Shown here piece by piece: positions 37,181 through 47,631 of a stretch of 64,000 nt of DNA (positions within the stretch are counted from its first letter, which is position 1; every line of letters starts with the position of its first letter). Location of the stretch: assembly GCA_033220425.1 (NCBI GenBank), contig CM065650.1, positions 3,844,001-3,908,000 of the forward strand, read 5' to 3'. The notes beneath the pieces are model-generated. The model saw only the letters and a list, made by a program, of their open reading frames with translations, had not been told where the DNA came from and did no database searches. A program made the translations under genes and the position numbers. The stretch comes from Lepraria neglecta. Lineage: Eukaryota; Ascomycota; Lecanoromycetes; Lecanorales; Stereocaulaceae.

Positions 37181-40093
37181 ATGACATTGCCCCTCGCTTC
37201 ATTCACCCGTTGGAAATTCCACCAGTCTTTTCCCACTCCCTTCTTTGCTTTCACACAAGACAACAACAGAATAGATTATCCCTCCGATCACGATAACTTC
37301 TTGAACGGCGCCTTCGCTCGTTTCAAGTCTCACTTAATACCTTCACTGCCACCACCTTGTGAATATGCGGACTGTCAAGAGCAATTCCGTACGAATGAGG
37401 AACAGAATTACGCTCACAGAGCCTACACTCGAAATCTCACGGATGCTGAGGCACGGGCTATACTTACCGAGTATGTGAATAGCATCCAAGCCGAACGTGA
37501 ATTTCTCCTACGGTGTCTTGCTTCCCATGGGAACACAGTGCTTGGCCGTTGGAAGAAGAGCCGTGAGAAGCGGCGTGCGCGTATACTGGAGATAAGTTGA
37601 GTGCATTTGTTGGCACATATCTATCGAGCACTCTCGCGGATGACAGAAGGACTTACGATTCCACCATGACTTTGGCATATTCGAAACTCCTATGCGCTTT
37701 TGAAATCCATGTTTCTAGCTCTTTGTCCTTCATAAACGAGACATTCGAGCCAAGTGGTCAGATACACGCCCTGGAATGTTGGCTGGCAAAGTTTGAATCC
37801 ACGAAACACAAGCTTGTAAAGAGCCCCGTTCCAGTCTGTTTTGTCACCTGCCACCCCACCCACGTGCATCGACCAGCTTGTCATCGTTGCGTTCTCTAAC
37901 ACTAGGTTGCAGGTTAAACCCGACGTGTACCCTCATCAGTGGTTCAAATTCAGGATCCAATATGCGGGAACGGGGTGGCAAGAAGCCCGGAAACATTGCA
38001 ACAATTTCTTGTTGCCCTACCTAAGCCTAGAAACCCTGGAATCCGACCCCGCGAAGCTCTTGAGTCTCTTACACAACCGATCCAAGTTTACACCAGAATA
38101 GTGGTGTGCTTACGACAATAGTCAGATGACCTATGGATTGATGTGCGGAGGTGTCGGTATTGACCATCACAATGGCGCTGTCATCATGTTTGGCCCTAGC
38201 TACGGCCAAATCACCCATTGGAGCGAAGAAGGTGCTCACAGTTGGACAAAAATCGGCTTCCCTCGGGCAAGACTCATAGTGGAGGCTCAGTAACACATCT
38301 TAAGGTTCCTTCGAAACATCGTCGAGCTGCTGCTGGAAGGTATCGACGTCGACGGCCTTGGAGCATCCGATAAACGGATAGAGGTGACGCGTGTGGGCTT
38401 CAAACAGAAGCATCGAGCATTGGTCTCCATATATCAATCGACCGTTTTGTGCACCTCCGGTACTAGATGTTGAACACATGGCATCTATCGCAAAGACGAG
38501 ACTCGAAGCCACGGGCGATATCTCTGGCTGCTGCAGACAGATCCATCGTACATGCGGCATTTTATCTCAATGCTCAGCCTGGGAGCATTCGTGGAAGCTG
38601 CTCGCTCACGCCGAGACGCAATGGTCCACATATCGACTGAATTGATCAACTAGCTGCTTGCTCACGTTAGGTGGCAATGGATAGCGGAAGAGTGTGAGAA
38701 TGTTCAGATTCAGTACATGCTATGCCAACACAATATTTGTCCAGGTGGGAGACTTCCCAAACCCTATGACCAAGCCCTCGGTGCCCTAGAGCTACTTATT
38801 GCGAATCAGATCATTCACAGCTCCGACAGCCTCTACGCTTTCATGGCCCAACATCCTGGGTTCCGTCATATATACAGTTTCGACCATTCGATCACTGGTG
38901 CTATCCGTTACGAGCGCGCACGCCAGTGGATAACAGAAGAAGTGTTCCAGAAAGATCCCCTAGACTGGTGTCTTTCACAACTATTGGGTCCACTGCAAAA
39001 CGAAAATTCTCGTATTGACTCTGGAGTACTGTTTTCTTTCCTGGAAAATCGCCTTTCGAAAGCCTCTGCACCAGAACGAGCTCGAATAAACCAATTCTTC
39101 TACGACCGGCTATCTGATCATGCGGCTATAAACGAGATTCGCTAAATGGTTGCATTGAATAGGCCTTTGAGCAATAATCGACGCAAGGATGATGTGCGAG
39201 AAACAGAAAAGCATAGGAGAGCTTGGAGGTATAGGGGGGAAACCCCTATATTTGCGCCAAGGCACAACCAAGAGACAATCATCAAAGGCTTTGACTACGT
39301 TCAAAGCCCTACCACTACCGTCTGGAAAGAAGGACACATCGTATCTTGAAAGGACCGAGCAACTACATTTTGCCCTCAGTACGTTTTGGTCGGAGACTCG
39401 CAAGGGCCACGGCCTGGATGACATTCAGTTTGAGATGCATCTGCTCTCTGCCGACACCGATCCAGAGCATATCAAGGCTTTGGAGCAGGAGAGAGAGGAA
39501 ATTCTGGCTATGATAACCGGAGTATCGGCAGCTAGATCTAGCATTCATCCTGGACCTGTATAAACGCAATGGGGTACAACCGCGTCTTCTGACGCCCTGG
39601 CTACCGGAAACCCGAAAGCCAAGATCAAATCTCGTCCCCAACAGCTGCAGCAGCCGAATGCTAGAGAAATAGCCGAAATCTCCGCCGAAGACTCCAATCA
39701 GGAAGAACGTGTCTCACAGGCGACAAGAATAGCTGCTAAGCAACGCAAGATGGACATACTTTCCTACATGTTTCCGGCCACTGGGAGCGAGACACCGCCT
39801 GCAAAGACCATCGATTGGGACTCTTTCATCTCTGCCATGACCGATGTAGGGTTCTCGGCGAGGCATGGTGGTGGATCAGCACTGATATTCGAAGCAGAAG
39901 ATGCTCAGAAGGGAAGATCATCTTTCACAAGCCACATCATGTGGCTAAGATAGACCCTATCATGTTTTGTTCTATGGGAAAGCGGATGAACAAGTGGTTT
40001 GGATGGATTAGGAATGCTTTCTGTCTTAGAGATGAAAAGTCTGCTACAGAAGAGAAGACTAGTGAGCAGGCACTTAGCGACTTGCATCTGTAA
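37181..40093 (+). pseudogene. Decayed copy of a large conserved fungal hypothetical family (Ipa-like)
   Basis: Several plus-strand frames, read in order, reproduce one long protein family seen in Pezizomycotina as big hypothetical proteins, sometimes named Ipa. The landmarks are LLRCLASHGNTVLGRWKK (37500-37560), LSLLHNRSKFTPE (38060-38098), GFPRARLIVEAQ (about 38255-38290), EHWSPYINRPFCAPPVLD (38408-38460), LPKPYDQALGALELLIANQ (38752-38810), KDPLDWCLSQLLGP (38950-38990), LLSADTDPEHIKALEQER (39440-39495) and IDWDSFISAMTDVGFSA (39811-39861). Lesions include an in-frame TAG at 38099, TAA after 38290, a frame change near 38410, a single-base loss near 38519, TAG at 38651, TAA at 39143, and a frame change near 39915. 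The normal N-terminal part is absent. The stretch 37600-37912 may be an intron, since it ends CTCTAACAC...GCAG. Function is unknown. Confidence 0.72.
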
Positions 40094-40639
40094 GTTCCAA
40101 ATATGATAAGAAGAGCGAGAACATTTTTGGCAAGGGATGATATCTACACACAGGCAGGACTCATACCATAGAGTCTAAAGCTTGACCATTGTTCACTCAT
40201 GTATCCTTTGTTGTCCCATCACCTGTCAGAACAAATGCATTTATATTCTAGTCAAATTATGCCAAAGAGTCACTCTCTTTGTATCCCTTCACGGTCAGGT
40301 AGTACGCCCGAAGTATAGCCGGTAGGGCTGGCGCCCGCATTGATAGCAAGGTGAAGCCGCCAACACCTGCTCGCCTTGCTTCCTCGCTCTTCCTCATCTT
40401 CAGGTACAGCTCCAGCTTCGTTTGCTGAGCTGGATGACTGTCTTTCGATTCCAGCTTGCGATGTAGCTGCCGGCGGCTGGAAGATTCTTGCTGTTTCCAG
40501 TCGCTCTTTCTTAATCCGTATCTATTCCACACTTAGTACCCCACCAGCTGTCTCATAATCCTCTCAAATCCCTCACATTACACTCACCCTCGGCTTTAAT
40601 ACTACACCTAATACGCGAAGACATCGCATTAGCGTCGCG
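40094..40639. other. Intergenic region upstream of CCCH-Smr gene
   Basis: No gene is visible. The 80 bases before the start codon are pyrimidine/A-rich and probably form the leader. Confidence 0.4.
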
Positions 40640-42973
40640 ATGGTTTCCGACGAGGTCTACGCCTTGTGCTTACGAGTTCTCGAGGACCCAGATATCGACG
40701 AAGACGATCAGGCAGAGAAACTCAAGGAGCTCGTTCAGAAAGAGCTTTCACTTACAGGGGACCCTCTAGAAAAGATCGTACTCGACATTCTTTGGCGCTT
40801 TCGAGAGCCTACGTCCTCGTCTCTTTCGTCACCTCCAGTTCGCCATTACAACATCATTCGACGCAACTCACCTGCGCCATGGCACACCCAACGCACCCAA
40901 ACCACCGTAGCGTCGCCTTCGCTCAGTAGGGCAAGTCCCGCTCTTCCTCCTGGCCTTGGCGCAAGACCGGGCTTCTTAAGATCCAAGTCCTACGGTAATG
41001 GAAGCAACTTCAGTTCTCCCCGTCCATCGCCACGGCTCGCTTTCGCCACGCCGATACCACACAGCCCGAGCCTAGATTCATATGGTTTTAGTGCGCCAAG
41101 TGCGGAGCAAAACGAGTATGGGGATTACGGGAGCGATGTCGTGGATTGGCTAGTCAATGAAGGATCTAATAGCAGACCATCGTCATCCGGCGCGGGCAGT
41201 GCCTCAGAGAGCGGACTAAACGCTGCGGCGGCATCATGGAGTTATCCGCATCAGAATGAAATGTCGCCATATGATATGCTGCGTTCGGTGATGGGTGACG
41301 GCAAGACAGACGAGGAAATCGAAAGCGCCCTTGAGGCCAATGGATACGATTTGAGTGCTACCATTATGAACTTTATGGGAAATCAGACTCCATACCCACA
41401 AGAACAGCAGAGCTACTTCCCGGAAAACGACGGCCAGATTCTCATCGGCAAATCTATGAATTCGAGTCAGCCTATCATGATCGATCAAGACAGTGGCCGC
41501 AGCAACATAGTTTGCAAGTACTGGCTTTCTAATGGAAACTGTCTCAGAGCAGATTGTCGATTCAGTCATGACCTTAGCAGCCATATCTGCAAGTATGCAT
41601 ATGCTTTCAAGCCTTGATGTACTTTACTAACGATCTAGGTACTGGGCGATGGGCAACTGCCTTGCCGGCGATTCATGCATCTTCTCCCACGATCCAGCTC
41701 TCCTTATGAGTCGCATGAACCTCGGCGACGCAACGGTTAGGACACCCCCATTGCCGCTACACCCGAGCTTTCAAGTCCAAGATTACGATACGTTTCCAAC
41801 TCTTCAGCCTTCACCAATGAACCAGTGGACACAGGCATCTTCACCTGGCCAATTACAGTCGTATAACTACTCGGGTTCTCAGAATTCCAATAATGGCTAT
41901 ATGTCAACACCTCGCCGCCAGTTCGAGCCAAGGGCTTCCTCTATGAACGATATGTCCTCATCATTCGGATCGTCTGGTTCCCGCCCTGCTAGTCGCCATC
42001 GCCATTACTCTCGCGAGCCTACACCTTCTCCTATTCCCGCTGTAGACGACACCGAGGCTTTCCCTTCTCTAGGTGCCGCTGGAACGAAAGGAGCTAAGAA
42101 ACATCATGGAAAGCGTGGTGGCCATGGCCACTGTCATAGCAACAAGGAGAATGTACCCAATTCACTTGCCGACGTCGTGCGAATGTCACCATCTCCTGCT
42201 CCCAGTCTGCTTCGAAAAGGTCTCACAAAGACAAAGAGCTACACTGGAAGTCGCGAAAACGCCATTGCTGCCAATGCTATACAAGCACCGCAGCATGTAC
42301 CTTGGCTTGAGACAGGTGCAAAAGCCAATCAAGAGTACCTCAAAGCTCGTCAAGATGCCTTCAAGCATGGAGGCTTGCGCAATAAATTTCTTCAAAGGTA
42401 AGAAGAGCACCTATACGATTCATCCTCTTTTGTTAACAACTATGCAGCGCCAATCAAGCTTGGAACCGGAATGACGCCAGAGCTGCAAAGGCTCTAAGCC
42501 TTCGAGGTCAGTCAGAAAACGACTTGATGCGTAAGGCTCACCGCGAGGCCGCTGGACTCCTATACGAAGAACGAAACAAGGACAGCTCAGCATCCAAAGA
42601 AGTCTACGTTGACCTACATGGCTTGCATCCCGAGGAAGCTGTTGAGTGTCTTGAGCACGCGCTTATCGAGCACCAGAATTCCAGTCGTCCAATCTATGCA
42701 ATCACTGGTACTGGACATCACAGCAAGAATGGTAAAGATAAGATTGGAAAGGCCATTCGAGGCTTCCTTAGTGAATGGAAGTACGCATTCCGAGAATTCA
42801 GCGTACCTGGAGATAATCTTGGGGGTATTCTCGGCATTGATCCTAAGAGCTTTGACAAGAGCATGCTGGAGGAGAAGAAGGGTGGGAATGATGGGGCTGG
42901 CGTGGATAGGGAAATAGGAGGGAAGATCAAGGTGGTGAAGAGTACTCCTACGGGCCCAAGACAAGCTGGGTAG
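40640..42973 (+). CDS. CCCH zinc finger protein with DUF1771 and Smr domain
   Basis: Three exons (40640-41592, 41639-42397, 42448-42973), 745 residues. Intron 1 splits codon AA|G inside the second zinc finger linker; intron 2 precedes DUF1771. The order is: an N-terminal acidic segment; Ser/Pro-rich linker; a CUE/UBA-like helix region (DEEIESALEANGYDLSATI, about 216-240); two CCCH fingers (about 292-311 and 317-336, C-x8-C-x5-C-x3-H type); a long Ser-rich linker; DUF1771 (about 570-615); and Smr (about 621-705) with VDLHGLHPEEA and GTGHHS. Smr domains can cleave RNA or DNA, and several eukaryotic ones act on stalled-ribosome mRNA. A role in RNA surveillance is inferred, with the fingers binding RNA. 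Confidence 0.9.
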
Positions 42974-43388
42974 TATCGCCTTAGCTAGAAAATCAAAGAA
43001 ACGTCATAACAACCTGCCTGACCTGTCTCTCGTCCCATGTCGATAAATCTTGTGACCCCACCTGAATCTTCAGGTTTTATCATGGTGTTGATTCCTTGCA
43101 TAGAATGCATGCTCCTAATCGAGATTTGAAACGTTGTGCCGCAGAAGGCTAGAGTCTCACATGCAACTTCTCCTTCCCCATTGTTGATTCTGGTGTTGAT
43201 CACCTTTTCTTCAAAGGTCATTGTCCTGTCTTATGATGCTGTCTTCATGTCTAATATTAATTTACGACTTAGATCCAGCATTGTTTAGAACCGAGACTTG
43301 CTGCGTGCTATCGTTTGGCGCTAGGGAACGGGCACCAGCCAATGAGCCGATCGGACCGTAAGAAATAAACACGAGACTTTTGGACCCA
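42974..43388. other. Intergenic region between CCCH-Smr and CAP-Gly genes
   Basis: The two genes are in tandem with about 415 bases between them. A 78-codon minus-strand frame (43221-42985) has no recognisable content. Confidence 0.4.
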
Positions 43389-46036
43389 ATGGCGACTCCT
43401 ACACCTCGGCGCCCTTTGGGACGTCCGCGTCCTTCTCTTGGAAAATCCACCTCTATCACCACATCTCCTCCTAACCTAGCATCCTCCTACGTAACCTCCA
43501 AACCACCTCCGCTCCCGACCTCACAACCCTCTGCCCGACGTCCCAGCGCGAGCGGTGCGTCCACTCGCAAAGCATCTCTAGGCCATCTGCCGCCTGCCGG
43601 CTTGTCAATAATAGCTGATGGGAAAGGAAGTCATACCCCAGTTTCGGAGGCAGGATCCAGTCCATTTACGATGTACCCCTCAAAGCCTGCGATTAGCAGG
43701 ACTGTCAGCGATGACAGGAATGGCAACCAGAATCTTGAGGTTGGAGATACAGTCGATGTACCGGGGAGCATGCATGGGACTATCAAATTCATAGGCGAAG
43801 TTAATGGCAAGAAGGGTCATTTTGCTGGGGTGGAGCTTAGCAAGGAATTCGCATCTAGGGGAAAGAATGACGGAGATGTTGATGGGTAGGCTTCGGGAGG
43901 ATGCATATGATGGAGACGCTTGCTAATGCATGATGCAGCATACGATATTTTACCACGTCTATACGCGGCGCTGGCATCTTTCTCCCATCTAATAAAGCCT
44001 ACAAACGCCTTTCGCCGTCCTTTTCATCCGGTTCCATGCCTCGAACACCAGATACCCCCTCTCAAGATTCATACAGCCTTGGTAGTCGGGCAGACACCAA
44101 AATCAATACGCCCACCGCATCATCAACAACCTCGAAGTTCAGTCAGTCTGTTGGTCCTAACCGAGCGCGCAGCCCTGATTTCAAGCCTAAACAAAGACCT
44201 TCCTTGCCTCGTCCCGAATCGCCATTACGAAAAGCGCAGAATGCCGCAGCAACACCTACAGTTCGACCCTCAATTGGAGCTCCAAAGCTATCCAAAAGCG
44301 CGATCGGTGGCCCACGTTATGCACCTAGTCCAACACCTGCAAAATTTGGGAGTAGTGTAAAGGGTTTTAAAGATGGCGACCCAGGCAAACGGATAGGGAT
44401 CACTAAGCCCGCACCAAAGACGCCCACGAGTGCAAGACCTCAGTCACATAGCGATTCTCGCTTAGGACCTGAAGCAATGTTTGATGAGGATGTCGACGAC
44501 ACCCCTATTGTTGCGAAAACATCTTACCCGGCGCAGCAGAGACAACAACCGGCATCAAATCAGGACGAGGAAGTCAGGCGACTCAGAGCGGAGTTGGAGG
44601 ATCGAGACCGGCAGCTCGACAAGCAGACTGCGGACCTGGAGGAGATGCAAAGCAGCGTTGCAGAACTACAGATGGTGACACCGAAGCACAACTCTGCCGG
44701 CACGATGCGATCGAGAGGGTCTGGTATTGACGAATTGGACGCATGGCAATTACGTGCGTTAGTGCGGGAGAAGAATGAAAAAATAGCAATGCTCACTTTG
44801 GATTTTGATACCCACCGAGCGCAGTTCCGGAATACGATCGACAGCTTAGAGCGGACCAGTGATGAGACTAACCGAATATACGAGCACAAAGTGGAGGAGT
44901 TGACACAGCAAATAAGGGACTTGCAGGACCGAGGAGATGACGTGGAAAGCGTTGCGCAGCAGCTGAAGCAGTTGGAGGAGCTAGTGCAAGAACTCGAGGA
45001 GGGCTTAGAGGATGCTCGAAGAGGGGAAGCAGAGGCCAGGGGCGAAGTCGAATTCTTGAGGGGAGAGGTAGAAAGGACGCGATCGGAGCTACGGCGTGAA
45101 AGGGAAAAAGCTGCAGCCGCGCTCAAAGGTGCAGGTGCTACGATGGAGGGCAGCTTCAGTCCGGGCGGGTCAACGAGAGAAGTCGAGCAAAGGGACGATG
45201 AGATTCGAGGATTGAAGGCTATCATCCACTCCCTAAGTCGCGATGCGGTCCCAGATATGGGCAGTCCAAAGCACGGCAGCCGAAGAGTATCTAAGCAACG
45301 CCAGAGCGGTCTCGGCCAAGCAAACGGCCACAGCGACACGCAACTAGCCGAAGAGCGTCAAACGCGAGAAAAACTAGAGCGAGAGATCAAAGTATTAGAA
45401 GGTCTAATAGACAGCAAAACCTACCGCGAAGAGGAACTCGAGCAGGAAATCGTGCGTCTCCGCAAACTCGACGGCCACGTCAGCACCAGCAGCAATGGCT
45501 ACTCAGAAAAGACCGCTCTGCCCAATAACAGCAACCATCGCCCGAACCTAAGCAAAACCTCATCAAACGACTGGCGGGACCAACAATCCCAGGAAATTAA
45601 ACAACGCGGTGGACACCTCGACTCCATGCCCGAATCCGATAGCCACTCCACCATGACCGACTCCAGCAGCCTCTACTGCGAAATGTGCGAGACATTCGGC
45701 CACGAAATCTTTACCTGTCCTAACATCAATGGCGATTCCGCCCCCCAGCCAGACCACCACCCTGATTCCTCCCACCGTACAGGCAGAGATGTGATTGCAG
45801 AAGGTCTCAAGGGGCTCTCAGCGAATACGAACGATTACCCTCCGCCGCTGAGTCCTGCACGTAGTCCGGACACGAAAAGCCCGGCTGCTACGCCAAAGGC
45901 GATGATGCCGAATCCGATGGACCAGGGACCTGTTGCTGGGAAGAAGAATGGAGTTGTGGATTTGGAGAGGTGGTGTGCGCTTTGTGAGAGGGATGGGCAT
46001 GAGAGTGTTGATTGTCCTTTTGAGGATATGTATTGA
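43389..46036 (+). CDS. CLIP-type microtubule plus-end protein (CAP-Gly, coiled coil, zinc knuckles)
   Basis: Two exons (43389-43885, 43939-46036), 864 residues; the 53-bp intron interrupts the CAP-Gly domain and joins DVDG to IRYF. The CAP-Gly domain spans about 116-190 with the GKNDG signature (158-162). A Ser/Pro/Arg-rich region (about 190-370) is followed by long heptad-rich coiled coil (about 375-565 and again about 640-680). Two CCHC zinc knuckles end the protein: CEMCETFGHEIFTC (746-759) and CALCERDGHESVDC (845-858), then PFEDMY. This matches CLIP-170/Bik1/Tip1, where CAP-Gly binds tubulin/EB tails and the knuckles bind partners such as dynactin or Lis1. The closely following tandem CCCH-Smr gene upstream suggests no functional link. 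Confidence 0.92.
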
Positions 46037-46413
46037 TGATGGCACTGCTGCAGCGACGACTCCAGCTATATTCATTCGGCTCTTTTTCTCTAGTGATCTT
46101 TGTACTTTATTTTCTCTTCTGCTGGACTAACCAGATCACATATGGCAGGACCTTTCAAGCATTGCAGGCGTTGTCGTTTTGGGGTGCTGTTTTTCTAGCG
46201 ATCAACCGCGATGAGTTTGGATCTTAATTTAGCGATACCACGAGCGAGCTGTATAGCTGTTAATGTCTACTAACTTACATTTGGAAGGGCTAGGGAGCGG
46301 AACGGATTACGAAGTCCGACAGAATGTGAATGCAAGCGATTTGAGAATCTATTGAATCGCTATTCTATCATGCATCTATTCTAAGATGCTTTATCCCCAA
46401 AACACTGTATCCA
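46037..46413. terminator. Shared 3' region of convergent CAP-Gly and thioredoxin reductase genes
   Basis: The two genes end toward each other with 377 bases between stop codons. The polyadenylation signals of both must lie here. No unique AATAAA assignment is made. Confidence 0.4.
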
Positions 46414-47631
46414 TCAAAGCAAAGGATTACTCCTGTACTCAGGCCCGTCACCATTCACCGGCTTACTTGCCTGATTGTCCCCTTCTGGCCCATCCGTCAC
46501 CTCCTCGCTCTCCTGCTCCGCCAAATACTTCTCCGCCTCAAGCGCCGCAATACATCCACTTCCTGCACTCGTAATAGCCTGTCTATACCGCTTATCCTGC
46601 ACATCGCCCGCCGCAAACACACCTTCAATATTCGTGTAACTCGTCCCCGGCTTCGTGAGTATGTAGTTCTCCGAGTCCATATCAATAACCCCCTTGAACA
46701 TCGCTGTGGCGGGGTCGTGCCCGACGGCGTAGAAGAGGCCGTTAGCTTCCATGTGCTCTTCCTCCCCCGTCTCGACGTTTTTGATTTTCAGGCCAGTCAT
46801 GAGTCCGTTTGCTTTCTCTTCCCCCGTCACTTCTGTCGCGACTGTGTTGAATCTTACTTTGCACTTCGGGTGCGCAAGTAACCTCTTCGCCATCGTCTTG
46901 CTCGCCCTCAACGCACCCTTCCGCACCAGGACAGTAACCTCACTCCCATATTTCGCCAAAAACATCGCTTCTTCGGCCGCGGAGTCGCCACCACCTATAA
47001 CCACAAGCGGTTTCTTCCTGAAGATAGGCACAGCGCCATCGCAGACAGCGCAGGCCGAGATGCCATTCTGCCAGTACTTGTCCTCACCTTTCAGCCCCAG
47101 TCGTCTTGCTGATGCACCTGTTGCTATTATGACTGCGGAGGCTGTGACGGGCTCCTCCTCATACTCAGGCCAAAGCTTAAACGGCCGGCTGGTGAGGTCA
47201 ACTTTCTCGATCGTCTCAGAAATAATCTTCGTCCCAAACCGCTCTGATTGCGTACGCATAGCATCCATAAGTTCACTCCCTCCAATACCGCCCGGAAACC
47301 CAGGATAGTTTTCCACGTCTGTGGTGGTGGTGAGTTGGCCCCCGGCTGCTATGCCGTTCGCTAGCATGCCTTCGTAGAGCACAGGTTGGAGTTCGGCGCG
47401 CGAGAGGTAGACGGCTGCTGTGTGGGCGGCGGGGCCGGAGCCGATAATTATTACTTTGGAGTGTTTGGAGGATGACATCTTGGGGGGGAGTGGGGCGGCG
47501 CCCAGGGGAGCCGAGAGGCGGGTAGTAGGAGGGGGAGTCGTGGGCCGAAAGGAGGAGGTTGCTAGGAGGGAGACCCCGATTGTTGAGCGGAGGGGGGAGG
47601 TGGTGAACCGGCGGAAGGTGGAGGAAAACAA
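46414..47631 (-). CDS. TRR1: Thioredoxin reductase (NADPH), probable dual-start form
   Basis: Single exon, 405 residues from the upstream ATG. It is a low-Mr thioredoxin reductase. FAD-binding GSGPAAH lies at 64-70, the redox pair CAVC at 194-197, NADPH-binding [10 protein letters not shown] at 213-222, and the C-terminal FAD motif [15 protein letters not shown] near 340. It transfers electrons from NADPH to thioredoxin. The first 51 residues are Ser/Thr/Arg-rich and look like a mitochondrial presequence. Met52 (ATG complement at 47476-47478, [10 protein letters not shown]) would give the usual cytosolic length of about 354. One gene could therefore serve both compartments through two starts. 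The C-terminal tail is acidic. The two-start idea is inference. Confidence 0.95.
   Translation of the reverse strand: MFSSTFRRFTTSPLRSTIGVSLLATSSFRPTTPPPTTRLSAPLGAAPLPPKMSSSKHSKVIIIGSGPAAHTAAVYLSRAELQPVLYEGMLANGIAAGGQLTTTTDVENYPGFPGGIGGSELMDAMRTQSERFGTKIISETIEKVDLTSRPFKLWPEYEEEPVTASAVIIATGASARRLGLKGEDKYWQNGISACAVCDGAVPIFRKKPLVVIGGGDSAAEEAMFLAKYGSEVTVLVRKGALRASKTMAKRLLAHPKCKVRFNTVATEVTGEEKANGLMTGLKIKNVETGEEEHMEANGLFYAVGHDPATAMFKGVIDMDSENYILTKPGTSYTNIEGVFAAGDVQDKRYRQAITSAGSGCIAALEAEKYLAEQESEEVTDGPEGDNQASKPVNGDGPEYRSNPLL

Noticed and set aside
44560-45339. 259-codon minus frame
   Set aside because: Antisense shadow of the CLIP coiled coil.
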